From assembly GCA_003260075.1 (NCBI GenBank), contig QLIY01000216.1:128209-192208 (forward strand): 64,000 bases of DNA, given 5' to 3'. Positions 1 to 11,948 of this stretch are shown here, piece by piece; the first letter of the stretch is position 1; every line of letters begins with the position of its first letter. Below the pieces are notes generated by a model. The model searched no databases and was not told where the DNA came from. It saw only the letters and a list, made by a program, of their open reading frames with translations. The DNA comes from Phallusia mammillata (Eukaryota > Chordata > Ascidiacea > Phlebobranchia > Ascidiidae). The translations under genes were made by a program, and so were the position numbers.

Positions 1-293
1 TGGTGATAAGTGTTGTTGTTTTAAATTCGTTATAATCAAGTTCCAGTGAAAGACTTTGTGATGTGTGTTTCACTAAAAACTAAAGTAGTAGGTTTAAAGA
101 GTTTTGATCTTTAGACAGCGATATTGGAACTGTTTTAAGAGAAGTCTGGTTAGGTTGGTACAATTTTGCTGAATATATCGGTTTTAGTAGTAAAAATTTT
201 TTCGTTTATTTGTTATTACAGCCATATACAAAATCCAAGGTTAAGATAAAGCATCAAGTGTACAATGTTTTAGAGCCATATAAGCGTTAATGC

Positions 294-362
<69 letters not shown>

Positions 363-368
363 AATGCT
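1..368. other. Window edge with 66-base C run, no gene seen
   Basis: AT-rich sequence with no recognisable exon. Positions 295-360 are an unbroken run of 66 C. The run sits immediately downstream (in the minus direction) of the SCW-1 stop codon, so the 3' UTR and polyadenylation site of that gene cannot be read here. Confidence 0.7.
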
Positions 369-1081
369 TCAGTCAGCAGATGTCCAAAGCAAACAAGGTC
401 CATTTACTTGCACAAACCCCCAACATGCCCTAAGTCCAGGAAGCCCGATGTCGACGCAATTTTCTAAACTCGGTATCACGTCTCCGACTTTGACAACGAT
501 TTTTGCCCAAACCAATTTTTGCATTTGGCGACAAACATAACTGGGCGGTAGTTGATATCCTCGTGGCTTGAATGAAACGCATTTTTCCTGAAAATGTAAT
601 GCGGCATGTTTAGCAATTTTCTAATGGGCTTAAAATTTACAAAAAACAAACTTTCAATATAGGTTTAGCCCCCCCCCCCCCTTGAATGAAACGCATTTTT
701 CCTGAAAATGTAATGCGGCATGTTTAGCTATTTTCTAATGGGCTTAAAATTCACAAAAAACAAACTTTCAACATAGGATTAATCATTTACCTCCACAAAT
801 TCGGTTGGTGAATATATCAGGACGGTTTTATCTAACTCTGGTGAAAACGCGGTTCTGCGGGTTGTTATCTGGGTAGAAAATATGCATATAGTTAATGACA
901 AAAATCAAGATTCACAAGATAAGGCTAAGCAAGACAAGTAAATAAAAATTAACATTACCGAATAAAAGAAACAACATACCGATTCTGTATCGAAGCAAAC
1001 TCTACGATATCCCGGGATATATTGCGTAGAAACGGTAGCAACAAAAAACGCCAAGGCAACAAGAATAGTCGCTCCCAGCAT
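369..1081 (-). CDS. Small secreted cysteine-rich protein, SCW-1
   Basis: Three coding exons: 1081-980, 868-791 and 587-369, giving 132 aa; both introns are phase 0 with GT/AG ends. Exon 1 encodes a hydrophobic signal peptide (MLGATILVALAFFV...) followed by the first mature cysteine in RRVC. Exon 2 carries the family core (TAFSPELDKTV). Exon 3 has five cysteines in the family spacing C-x15-C-x7-W, ending ACWGFVQVNGPCLLW. The start was chosen because it is the first ATG after a splice acceptor and matches the other copies. A fragment of the exon 3 start is repeated at about 681-710 beside a C run, which looks like assembly duplication. The function is not recognised; export and three disulfides are inferred from the signal peptide and six mature cysteines. 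Confidence 0.85.
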
Positions 1082-4000
1082 TGCTGAACTATCGTAAAAG
1101 ATATACTCAAGAGGTTGAAGTTGCTAAATCACAAACTATTTCTTGACAGTTTTCTAGTAGATTGTTTATGCTTTTCTGTTCGGCGTCTAACACTGCTTCT
1201 TACTGTTGGATCTTTGCTGTGCAGCTGTATTTGAACAAAAAAAACACGATAGGCCACTTAAATACGTTTGGATGTAAGCTTAACAAAACTTAGAAGTGTC
1301 AACATCTAAGAGTAACCTTCTACACATTCGGCCGAGTATCTTGCATGATATATTTCTAAACCACCGAATGGCAACACGTATGTTGCACTAGAAATGAGAT
1401 ATAATTGCTGTTAACGTTTGAAGTATAAACCATTGCATTTGCATAACGTTCAAGTGTTTCAACAAGTTTGCAACACGTATGTAACCACCTAATGTGCATG
1501 TTGAACAAACAAAGTTACTTCCTTTGCGTTGCTGTCTAGTGATTGCGATAGAGCAGTTGATTTGTTACAAATGTTTTGCTGGCAACACGGAGTTGTAAGT
1601 CAGACCGGCCTTTCGTGCCGGTTTAGGCCGGCTTCGGGCTTGGGTTTCTTCAAAAAAAAAACGGGCCTGATTTGGGCCTGACTTTTACACTCTGTGTCAG
1701 TATTTTTTAAATAAATTTAACTAGTAGCCAGTTGTTGGACCTGACCTAATGTTAAACAACCCTAAAACAACGCCTTGTTCGAGGCCAACTGTCTATTAGT
1801 ATCTATTGTGTTTGTTATCTTGGTCTTTCCTGAGGCTTTTATGTATAGGCCCAGGGTTTTTTTAAGGTTTGGTTTGGGTGACCGCTAAGTAGTTTTAAGA
1901 GACCGCAAGTGTTTCATTTAAATACCAAAAAATGTAGTTGTAGTTGCAAGTCCAAATTTTGGGAAACCGCTGGAGAAATTTGGGGGACCGTTTCGGTCCC
2001 CCAAAACACCTTAAAAAAACACTGTATAGGGCCTAAAGGGGCTTCGCAAAATCAATTCGGGTTTTGCCGGGTTCGGGCTCCAATTTCAGGCCCGTTTACA
2101 CATATAGCCACAAACCCCTAGCCCAGTGTGAAGGGGTCAGCCTCACATTTTTGCCTGAGTCCTTGTCACATAACGTCATAACTGCGTTAAAAGATTTCCT
2201 CTAGTCTAGAGTTTGCCCTCTTTTGTACCAGCTCGCTAAAACTTAAAAAGTGTCAATATCTATAGGAGCCACCTTACACATATTCGGTATCTTGCATGAT
2301 ATATAAATCACCGAATAGCAACAATCTCGCACGTTGCACGAGAAATGGGATGTAATTGCTGTTAACGTTTGAAGTGTGAACCAATAAATATTTGTATAAC
2401 GTTCAAGTGTTTCAACAAGTTTACAACACGTATGCAAGCACCTAATGTGCATGTTGAACAAACAAGGTTACTTGCAGTATCTGTTTTACTGTCTGTAGCG
2501 GTTGCTTTGTCACATAACGTCATGACTGCGTCGGTGCAGCGCGTTAAAATATTTCCTCTTGATTGTGCCGTAGCTATTTCCGAATTAGTCAATACTTTTG
2601 ATCAATCTACGGATCCATTAGACTTTTTTTCAGCATGTGAAATAAACTTAATTTAAGACATATGAACTGACCACCCCCCCCCCTTCTACAAGCACTAATA
2701 GCCCCCAACCACCAAGCGCAGTGTGAAGGCGCCAGCCTCACATTCTTGATCCTGAGTATTTGCCACATAACGTCATAACTGCGTAGGTGCAGCGTGTTAA
2801 AATTTTTCCTATAGATTGTGCCGCAGCTATTTCCGAATTGGTCAATATTTTCGATCAATTTACGGATCCATTACACTTTCTTTCAGCATGTGTAATAAAC
2901 TTAATTTAAGCCATATGAACTGACCGTCATAAGCAGTTTCTGCTTTACCATACGGTTGTGCTAATTTGAATTCGTTTTCAAATTATGGTTTAAAAACGCC
3001 TACAGGCCACCAAAATTTCTGTTGTTAATTTTCGAAAAACTTTCCTCCCCCCCCCCCTTTACCATACGGTTGTGCTAATTTGAATTCGTTTTCAAATTAT
3101 GGTTTCAAAACGCCAAATTTCTGTTGTTAACACTCTGGCCATGTCTGTGGACAAATTGGCTTTGTTACACGTTCAACATAAGCATGTGTGTACTACTTCA
3201 GTTTTCCTGGAATGTGGTTTGTTTTGTTTATTTGCCTATATAGTCGTTTGGGCATCAAAACATTTGTTAACAAACCAGAATGTTCAGGACCATTTTCCAA
3301 ATCGCTGCAGTTCACATTTAGAAGTAGTTTAAACATCATCTTTAAGTTGTGTATGAGTTTTTGTTGGTGTATGGTGTATACCAGTGTTGCTTAACCAGTG
3401 GGTCACAGGGCAAGTTTTAAATGGCCTACAGGGCATAAGTAGTGAAAATACTGGAATCCCATTTTTAGCTACCAGCAGCTATCGTTTAATTTGATTATTT
3501 GGACACTAGATAATTGTTTCATTAGCATGTTTCAAACTGAAGTTTACAATGAAACAAATCGCTACACAGGAAAGCAATTAATGCATCTGCCAGTCAAAAC
3601 AAGCTTATTTTGAACAATGTTACGATCCGATAGTAGAGTGGGGCATGTAAATTTAAAAAATAAGTTTTTTAACCGTGCTCGTGATTAAAACGTGTTTGAA
3701 CGTTCTTTATAGGGCGTGATTTTTCTGTTTTCTTATCTGTTACTACTACGTGTACTTAATAAATTAATAAGTTTTTGGAAATTGGAAAAACTGTAATATG
3801 ACGCCAAGGCGTTGCCATGACATGTTCGCCCCCCCCCCCACCGTGCTCGTGATTAAAACGTGTTTGAACGTTCTTTATAGGGCGTGAGCTTTCTCTTCTC
3901 TTATCTGTTACTAGTTACTACTACGTGTACTTAATAAATCAATAAGTTTTTGGAAATTGGAAAAACTGTAATATGACGCCAGCGCGTTGCCATGACATCG

Positions 4001-4809
4001 TGGCGTTTTTATATGTGACTACTCTGATCGGCATTCCCACGCAAAGTTTTTGGCCTGTTTTATTGATTGCCTTAATACTGGAACGATTAGAAATTGAGAT
4101 TGCCTGGTAGTTCGTACCAGTCATTGTGCTTAAAGAATAAATGTTAGCTGCTGTTGTCCTATAGTCTATTTAGAGCCTATATAATATAGGGCTACGTGGC
4201 AGTTTTGATGTCTTAACTTTTTCGTATTTTTGTAAAGTTTGGTGCGCCAATACACGCCAATACATTTTTTAGTACACAATACGCTTTGACAAGCATCGTG
4301 CCGACTTGTTAAAATTGTTGCCCCCCCCCCGCAAAGTTTTTGGCCTGTTTTATTGATTGCCTTAATACTGGAACGATTGCAAATTCAGATTGTCTGGTAG
4401 TTCGTACCAGTCATTGTGCTTAAAGAATACATGTTAGCTGCTGTTGTCCTATAGTCTACTTAGAGCCTAATATAGGGCTACGTGGTAGTTTTGATGTCTT
4501 AACTTTTTCGTATTTTTTGTAAAGTTTGGTACGTCAATACACGCCAATACATTTTTTAGTACACAATACGCTTTGACAAGGATCGTGCCGACTTGTTAAA
4601 ATTGATAAAATCATGTTACTTTTATAAAACCAGCTGCCTATTATTTAAGGATAACAGCAAAGCTATGATGTGGTATCTTTGGGTCAAAACACACTTCTCG
4701 GTTAAAATTTTATTCAGTATGTGATTAAAGCTGAGCACCAATCAATCAAATGTACAATAATTGATCCACATAATGAAATGTTGAGACTTAACAATAAAAC
4801 ACACTGGTG
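1082..4809. other. Intergenic region with transposon and duplicated segments
   Basis: No complete gene seen. 1270-1510 (upstream of SCW-1) is closely repeated at about 2220-2470, where no SCW gene follows. 1591-2125 holds a MITE beginning GAGTTGTAAGTC with another MITE nested inside it. C runs at about 2674, 3045, 3831 and 4320 each separate two near-identical blocks (for example 4040-4319 and 4331-4610). The short open frames here are not conserved between the duplicate blocks and look spurious. A TTTATT at 4708-4713 is a candidate minus-strand AATAAA signal for SCW-2. Confidence 0.6.
1852..2024. mobile_element. Short hAT-like MITE (CAGTG-T7-AAGG ends)
   Basis: Starts CAGGGTTTTTTTAAGGT and ends ACCTTAAAAAAACACTG, imperfect terminal inverted repeats. 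It is flanked by TATAGGCC and TATAGGGCC, a near-perfect 8-9 bp target duplication. The same family recurs at about 31365-31502 and 36987-37205. There is no coding capacity. It is inserted inside an older GAGTTGTAAGTC-type MITE. Confidence 0.7.
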
Positions 4810-5887
4810 TTAGTTAGCAATGTAAAGAGCACATTGTCCTTTTATTGTTATCAGACCCCAGCACGCGAGCAAATTTGAAGAGATTTCATCACAATCCCGT
4901 AAGTTTGGACATCTCCTTTCAGCAGACTTCCTTTCAGCTTTTGAAATGATAAGTTTAGCCCACTCTCTTTTGTGTTTTTCACCACACAAAGGTCCATACG
5001 GATAAGATCCTCCCATAACCCAAGTTGAAAAACAGTTTTCGAACGAAAACATCTGAAATATTTTCCACATTAATATGACTGCGTAAAAATGTAATGGCAA
5101 TATAACTTGAGTATGTTTTTTTTGTCCAAGGGATTAAAGTTTTGCAAACGCTTGTTTTTTACCAGTTATCAAAACTACAACATTGTCAAAATGAAATTAT
5201 TAACTCCCCCCCCCCCACATTAATATGACTGCGTAAAAATGTAATGGCAATATAACTTGAGTATTTTTTTCCAAGGGGTTAAAGTTTTGCAAACACTTGT
5301 TTTTTACCAGTTATCAAAACTACAACATTGGCAAAATGAAATTATTAACTAAAAAACAAATTTATACCATTTTTTCACCATTTAGATGAAAAACTACACT
5401 ATATATGCAGCCTGGAGGAAAAAACCTAGAAATGCATTTTTACCGATAAAAAGGATTACAGGCGATTGCCGTATATGCTAAATATAAAGTATGCACATGC
5501 AAAAACCCAACATGTAGAAATTAAAAAAAAATTGAAAAAGATATCCACCCGCCTGTTTAAAAGTGTCAGTCTCATACAATTTCACCATTCTCTGAAAGTC
5601 ATGCGACCATGCCTCTGTGAGGTTACGTACCTTGGCATAAAAAATATTGATAAATAAGCTATAGGTTGGTAATTGGTTACGATATACAAAATTAACCTAG
5701 TTCGTTTTGATAATACATGCAGCCATTTATCGTTTCCGTTTTCCTTTTGTAAAATACTGTCACAAACCGTTTTTTCGGATTGGCAAACTTTTCGAAGGCC
5801 GGCTGGAGCCTTACTCTGACCGTTGATTTTGGCAGGAATCAATATCATCACGAACGTTGCCGCGACAAGTAGGGTTCTACTGCACAT
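4810..5887 (-). CDS. Small secreted cysteine-rich protein, SCW-2
   Basis: Exons 5887-5768, 5630-5553 and 5052-4810 give about 146 aa. Exon 1 is a signal peptide (MCSRTLLVAATFVMILIPA) then LRKVC. Exon 2 is a diverged form of the core ending KLYETDTFKQ, very like exon 2 of SCW-4. Exon 3 keeps C-x15-C-x7-W and ends ACWGLITIKGQCAL; it has one extra cysteine (RRC/RDC), seven in the mature protein. Oddities: the first intron begins GTTTGT, a weak donor, and the second begins GCGGGT, so it would be a GC-AG intron. Part of intron 2 and its flank is duplicated around the C run at 5207-5217. Probably functional if the GC donor is used, otherwise damaged. Role unknown. Confidence 0.78.
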
Positions 5888-8259
5888 CGTTGCTACAGAA
5901 ACAAGATTAAAACATTAAAATGCGACAAATGACATTAGGAACAGCACAGCTTTAAGTCCAAGTATAGCTTACGTTTTCAATTGAAACCGAAATATATTGC
6001 TGTGCTCTTTCTAAAGGAAACCTTGCTCTGCTGGTCAGGGCGCCTTGCATTTGTACTTAACACGTTGCAATAACAATTTAATCCATTTTCTCTGGGCAAT
6101 TTGACACATGTTAAGTAAAGATAAAACCATTCATTTGCAAGCCACTGAACAGCGAAACCCACATCACACGGGAACTGACATTACCGTTCTGGCGTATTAA
6201 ATGATATTTGCATAATGTTGAGTGTTTCAACAAGTTTGTATCACGCACACGTTCTTAAGACCTTTTTTGCCGCAGTTAAAAAGCATTTGTCGCCGCAGTT
6301 ACTAAAATCAACAGATCATCAATGTATTTAGATTGACAAAGATGTATGGGCTCAACTTAGCTTGAATCACAGTTTTTAAACGCCAATAGGCCGCTAAATA
6401 CGTTGACAGCCTGTGGTCGCCCTTTTATTTCTGAATCAAACTCAAGGGTGATGCTGTATGGTTTTAACACAAATTCAGCAATGGTCAGACCTAATGTGTT
6501 AAGATTTTTCACTCTTCCACTATGTTCGTTGGATTGAATTTTGCATTTATTTTTTGGTACTGTTTCCTGGGATCATATTTGCCATATCGTTGAGCGAATT
6601 ATCAAAATGGCGTCCCCACGAGCTTGAAAGCAGGAGTTTGGGTTGAGCTGTGGTGGTGTTGCCGTCGTTGTATCTGCGCTGCTTTTTTATCGTTCTGCCC
6701 CTTTAATATTTTAATGCAAATTGGAATTCAGTGCTGACTGGCAGCGCATTTTGAAAATGGAAGTTTTGACTCAAGTTGTGAATTGACAACAACAGCACTG
6801 CAATTCGTATTAAACTTTACGCACCTGATTTATTGAACAGATGACACCGAGTTGATTGTGTTTGTTTTTAGTATGCGATGTTGTTCCCGTGTGTTTATAA
6901 TTCAATCGCTTGTATAGTTTGCCAATTATGCTGTTTCTACACCAGTGGTTCTCAACCTTTTTAAAATGCGACCCCTTTAATGGTTATTGCACAACGATAC
7001 CCTCGAGGAACATATGAAGTTTTGTTACCACAATGTGATCATTATTTACTTACTATCAAATGCCACCGTAACAGTTCGGCTTTTTGCTCTGCAGCAACAA
7101 ACAGTGTTCATGCCTACCCCTACATCCCCCCCCCCCTTATTTACCCTGATGAAGACGACCTGTATAGGACGTCGAAACGTCGGAGTAAAAATACGTTTGC
7201 CAGAAGAGCTCTATAGACTTGCCGTCATTATCTCTGCGCTGCTTTTTTATCGTTCTACCCCTTTAATATTTTAATACAAATTGGAATTCAGTGCTGACTG
7301 ACAGCGCATTTTGAAAATGGAAGTTCTGACTCAAGTTGTGAATGTAAAATTGACAACAACAGCAGTGCAATTGAATTAAACTTTACGAACCCGATTTATT
7401 GAACAGATGAAACCGAGTTGATTCTGTTTGTTTTTGCTATGCGATGTTGTTCCCGTGTGCTTGTAATTCAATCGCTTTGTATAGTTTGCAAATTGTGGTG
7501 CTTCTACGCTAGTGGTTCTCATACTTCTCAACCTTTTAAAAATGCGAATCCTTTAATGGTTATTGCACAACGCGACCCCTTGAGGAACACGTGAGATTTT
7601 ATTACCACAATGTGATCATTAAATACTTACTATCAAATGTCACTGTACCAGTTCGGCTTTTTGCTCTGCAGCAACAAACAGTGTTCATAGCTACCCCTAC
7701 AATGTGTTCGTGGCTTACGTCACCATAAACCTTAAAAGGTTTAAATGCAAATACTGTTGTACGTTACCACTTCTAAACCAAACAGAAGACACGGGGAAAA
7801 GTTTTATGATGCAGATAAAATAATTCCCCCCCCCCCTCTATAAGTGCTTGGCGACCCTTTTGGGGGTCGCGATCCCCTGGTTGATAAAAACGTGGTGCCG
7901 TCTTATGTAAATGGACTAAAGCAAGCAGGTTGCAAAAAATAATGCCCCCCCCCCGGGGGTCGCGATCCCCTGGTTGATAAAAACATGGTACCGTCTTGTG
8001 TAACACTAAAAAAAGCAAGCAGGTTCACTAAAGCAAGCAGGTTGCAAAAAATAATCTACACATAACTTTTGTCAAATGAATCGTTTTAGTCAGAGAACAC
8101 AAGTAAAAAATGCAATAACTGATATGAAAGACAAGTGTTTGTGGATAAGTATTTATTTGAATAAATGATTATAGGGAAATAAAAAATGCACCATTCATAG
8201 TAATGTACAAGATCAAATCTGCTGGACGAAATGTTGGGAGTTGTTACAAAACAATCATG
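5888..8259. other. Intergenic: SCW-2 promoter, hAT ends, duplicated block
   Basis: After the SCW-2 promoter no gene is seen. About 6650-7120 and 7205-7700 are two diverged copies of one block, separated by a C run at 7127-7136 and a short tract containing CCTGATGAAGACG. Both copies carry a hAT-like end (CAGTGGTTCTCAACC at 6943). Two further C runs at about 7827 and 7944 again sit between repeats. TTTATT at 8152-8157 is a plausible minus-strand polyadenylation signal about 105 bp beyond the SCW-3 stop. Confidence 0.55.
6024..6064 (-). promoter_or_regulatory. Shared SCW core promoter (SCW-2)
   Basis: On the minus strand a CGTGTTAAGTAC box (6064-6053) is followed after 14 bp by CTGACCAGCAGAGCA (6038-6024). 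The same two blocks at nearly the same distance precede SCW-3, -4, -5 and -6. The first resembles a TATA-type box and the second probably covers the start of transcription. A short 5' UTR exon follows, with a GTAAGC donor; its intron ends in an AG a few bases before the ATG. Confidence 0.65.
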
Positions 8260-9026
8260 TTAATTACGGGTCCAAAGAACACAAGCTCCATCAGCTACCA
8301 CTAAACCCCAGCATGCAAGTAAATTAGAAGAGACATCGATGCATTCTCTTAGACTTGTTCCCTGCTTGTACTCTATTTTTGAGATAACGATGTAAGCCCA
8401 TATTTGTTTAGGTTGCACTGTGCACTTGACATTGGCCAGTTGAGAAAATATAGGTGGTTTTTCTAACAGGCAAAGTTCGGACTTGAAAACCTGCAAATTT
8501 AAATCATTTTATGAGGGTTTTTAGGGAGGTTGTTGAGTGGTAAAAGTGGTTTTTGCGTGGTGTTCTTTTACAAAAAAAACTTTTTGTAAGTATTTCAAAT
8601 TTTTAATTATTTCGATTTGTATACACTCTAAATTTTAATATTATCTTGTCTTGTTGTCAATATAGAGTCGACCCATTTGGTCAAAATTTACTAGTTTCTT
8701 TTTGACAAAGTGAGTTACATAGTAAAACATATACCTGTGTGAATTTGTCTGCTTTATATAATGTGACTGGATGTTGCAAGTCAACAGAAAATGCTTGTTG
8801 GGGAGCTATTTCCTTTACATAGAAAAAGTAAAATCAGCAAAAAACAGACCTTTTATTGTCTTTTAACACATAGTAATTCATGGGTTTTTTACTGTTTTAT
8901 TACCACTTCTCGAGATGGACAAACTTTTTTCCAGCTTGCGGTAGAAGCCGGGTTCTGTCCATAGATTTCGGCGGGAATTATCGCCATCAAAAACGCTGCC
9001 GCAAAAACTGAAGTTGAAACGAACAT
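8260..9026 (-). CDS. Small secreted cysteine-rich protein, SCW-3
   Basis: Exons 9026-8904, 8812-8735 and 8490-8260, 143 aa, all coding introns phase 0 with GT/AG ends. Signal peptide MFVSTSVFAAAFLMAIIPA followed by a spacer and WKKVC. Exon 2 has the canonical core QAFSVDLQHPV. Exon 3 shows C-x15-C-x7-W (residues LC...KCTVQPKQIW) and ends ACWGLVVADGACVLW. It has six mature cysteines and no internal stop or frameshift, so this is a good reference copy. An upstream TATA-type promoter and a downstream AATAAA (8157-8152) give it a complete gene structure. Function unrecognised; predicted to be secreted. Confidence 0.88.
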
Positions 9027-9184
9027 TTTTCCTAAAAAAACAACAACATCAAAACATCAAAAAGCAGCAAATGAATAAAAAGTCCAACTAAGTTTTGTGC
9101 TGTAACACAAACAACTTACTTTCAAAGTCAGAAAAAGCGTGGTTGTTTCTGGTTGCGTGGTTGTTGGTGGTGGTGGTCGATTCT

Positions 9185-9227
9185 TGCTATGCTGGACAGA
9201 GTGCAGAAAACCGTCGTATTTAACAGC
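9185..9227 (-). promoter_or_regulatory. Shared SCW core promoter (SCW-3)
   Basis: GCTGTTAAATAC (9227-9216) then CTGTCCAGCATAGCA (9199-9185) with 16 bp between. The short 5' UTR exon ends in a GTAAGTTG donor near 9120. Near identity with the SCW-4 and SCW-6 promoters supports a real control element. Confidence 0.7.
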
Positions 9228-9973
9228 GCAGTAATCATATTTAAATCGCTTTGGTTTAGCCTATTAGCCTACAAATTTTGAACATTTGATAAGGAAAAGT
9301 CGATATGACTCGTCAACCACCGTCCAATTCAAGATATCGCTCGGGTTTTTTTCTGATCCATATTTAGCGCCGGATTAGGTAAATGATTTCCATAGCAAAG
9401 CTTAGGTAACACAAAAACTGAGATATTTTTCCAAGTTTAAGCCGAGCATTCGTCAACATGATGTACATATTGCGTCTTAGTGACTGCAGTACCATGGTAT
9501 TACCTGGCACTAATTTGCATGTTCAGTGTATGTGTAAAAAACGGCAACAACGTGTTGTTCACAGTTTTGCCGTTATCTCATCGGAAAACCAGACTTAAAA
9601 TTTATATTACACGGCCAACGAACCACGCGACTTTGCGACTTTAGTTTGCATAGTAGTTTGCCCCGATATAACGCAAGTTTGGTGTCGCGTAAGATTGTTA
9701 TTAAAACCATCTGGAATTTTGCTTCGATGATATGGTAACTGAAGAGTCCAGCTTAATTTCTAACTTGTTTCAACGTTCGAGCCGAACAAGCTGCTCTCGA
9801 CTGGTCTTATTTGTTTATGACGTTACCATCCATACTGTGGCCATTGTAGTGCTGCTTTTTCGCATTGTTTGTCCACAATCGTCTTGCAAAACGTTTGACT
9901 ACGCATATGACTACCTGTATTTTCTTAGCACCGCTAAACCCCAGTTTTGTAATCGTACACCATTCCTGTAAGG

Positions 9974-10595
9974 CAGGGTCACCAAACTTTTCACTTCCGC
10001 CCGGATAAGTTTGACAATGATTCGCGCGGGCCGCGTAGTTACATGCCCTAGCGCCGTCTTTCCGAACTTAGCCCTCGAGGCGATTTTTATAGGAGCGCCA
10101 AGACACCGTCTTTCTGCAATCCTTTAAAATCTGGTGATGCGACTACCCCCCCCCCGGATAAGTTTGACAATGATTCGCGCGGGCCGCGTAGTTACATGCC
10201 CTAACGCCGTCTTTCCGAACTTAGCCCTCGAGGCGATTTTTATGGGAGCGTCAAGACACCGTCTTTCTGCAATCTTTTAAAATCTGGTGATGCGACTGTT
10301 AAATTGTACAATTAGTCTCATCTTACGAGCAATGCTAATATATTACGTCACAAGTAAGAAAAGAAAGCAATTGATTGCTCACAATTAACACTTGTAGTCT
10401 TGTGTGTGACGTAACAAACAGACTTTGGACCAATCCTGGGCGTTGGAATCCTATGAAACTGGGTAATATTAATCCTACATATCGCGACGGCAAACTTTCG
10501 TAAGGAGTAGATTAATTTTTAAATGCTACAATGTTGTCAGTACGATATGGCAAACCAATAAAATGGGGTCGCGGGCCAGAGTTTGGTGACCCCTG
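9974..10595. mobile_element. hAT-like element, non-coding
   Basis: Ends CAGGGTCACCAAACTTTTC and GAGTTTGGTGACCCCTG are inverted. The flanks CTGTAAGG and ATGCAAGG match at six of eight positions, an eroded target duplication. An internal block of about 140 bp is repeated on both sides of a C run at about 10146, so its true length is probably nearer 450 bp. Confidence 0.65.
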
Positions 10596-10734
10596 ATGCA
10601 AGGAAAAAGAATAGCACGCACAGCAAGCATTTGGCCTAAACTATACGTTTTCAAACCAGAATTTCAGGAAAATCTAGTAAAGGAACTTAAACGAATTGTC
10701 CGGCGCTCCTGACACATACACCCCCCCCCCCAAA

Positions 10735-10830
10735 CGAATTGTCCGGCGCTCCTGACACATACACAAACATAAAAAAAATCTGGTCGAGCTTTGTCCCCGG
10801 AAGCGTCGTGGGTTCGAACCCCGCAAAAAA
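10735..10830 (+). repeat. tRNA-derived SINE-like repeat
   Basis: Contains GGGTTCGAACCCCGC (from 10810), which is a Pol III B-box in a T-arm-like stem. About 80 bp upstream is a conserved block, GTCCGGCGCTCCTGACACAT. The same arrangement recurs at 20821-20917 with about 20% divergence. The 5' half is also duplicated on the other side of the C run (10688-10722). No cloverleaf can be folded, so it is not a tRNA gene. Confidence 0.5.
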
Positions 10831-11569
10831 CAACGTTTTTTGTGAGTGCTTTGTTTGCGCGTTTCAGACTGTGGCATTGTCATCCATCAAATTAAGTATT
10901 TCTATATTAACGCATTTGCAGATTCGCAGTAATAAATTTTGTTTTTCAAAATATAATATACCTAACATTCGCTGATCCGTCGCTGATTGCAATAATTGGT
11001 TTATGTTTTTGTCTTTTACAATCTGTGTCAAATGATTGTTTCATCTGCTGTTGATCCCATTGTCAAAATGTCACTGCTATTCCCTTTAGCAATCTTAGCT
11101 TTCTGATTTCGACCCCTATCAAGGGTCCTGTACACAGTTGCTCAGATACCCATTGATTATGGTTGGACTTGTCCTACTTCTAGGCACACTGTTGTTATAC
11201 TTAAAACTTTGGGATAACAACACGTCCCGAAAACAAAAATGTTTTGCACGTGTCAGGATGTGCATTGTCATCTGTCGGACTTAATACTCCTATACCAGGG
11301 ATGGCGAACCTTTTTAGTTGAATGGGTCAAACGTGATATCAAAATTCGGAAAGAAAACAAAGTGGGTCACATATTTTATTATATGTCCATGTCAATGCTA
11401 AGATGCTTGTTGCTGCATCTTTTCTGCAAGTCTTGTAATCATAGGTAGTTTTCTGTTTAATACACGGCAGTCATATCTGAGCTGAGACGATTCTTGTCAC
11501 TTGATTTTATGAAATTCATGTGTGAAAACAAAGATTCGCATAAATATGTGGAACCGAACAGCGTCAACA

Positions 11570-11796
11570 NNNNNNNNNNNNNNNNNNNNNNNNNNNNNNN
11601 NNNNNNNNNNNNNNNNNNNNNNNNNNNNNNNNNNNNNNNNNNNNNNNNNNNNNNNNNNNNNNNNNNNNNNNNNNNNNNNNNNNNNNNNNNNNNNNNNNNN
11701 NNNNNNNNNNNNNNNNNNNNNNNNNNNNNNNNNNNNNNNNNNNNNNNNNNNNNNNNNNNNNNNNNNNNNNNNNNNNNNNNNNNNNNNNNNNNNNNN
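11570..11796. other. Assembly gap (N run)
   Basis: 227 undetermined bases. The flanks on the right are GGTTCGGGTTC-type repeat sequence. All homopolymer junctions switch from C to G across this gap, suggesting that two contigs of opposite orientation were joined here. Confidence 0.98.
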
Positions 11797-11948
11797 GTTC
11801 GGGTCCAACGCCAAACAAAAAATAGGGTTCAACTCCGGTTCGGGTTTTTTGAAAATGTTCATTAGCGGTTCGGGTTCGGTTCGGGTTTAATGAAATTAAC
11901 CGCTCAAACCGGTTCGCGGGTTCGGGTTCAGTTCCGGTTCGACTCCCT
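11797..11948. repeat. GGTTCGGGTT-rich repeat cutting into SCW-4
   Basis: A low-complexity repeat built on GGTTCGGGTT, ending AACCGGTTCGCGGGTTCGGG...GTTCCGGTTCGACTCCCTG. It replaces the last third of SCW-4 exon 3. It resembles a MITE end with an unresolved interior in the N gap. It may contribute to the failed assembly here. Confidence 0.6.

Larger units (their letters stand above)
9228..11569. other. Intergenic with hAT element and SINE-like repeat
   Basis: No gene recognised. It contains a hAT-like element (9974-10595) and a tRNA-like SINE fragment ending near 10830, plus C runs at about 10146 and 10722 that separate duplicated blocks. The 79-aa frame at 9732-9971 shows no family features. 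The last part runs into the assembly gap. Confidence 0.6.

Noticed and set aside
2369..2656. 95-aa frame with a hydrophobic start, possible secreted protein
   Set aside because: The repeat of the same DNA at 2750-2920 does not preserve the frame, and it lacks all SCW features.
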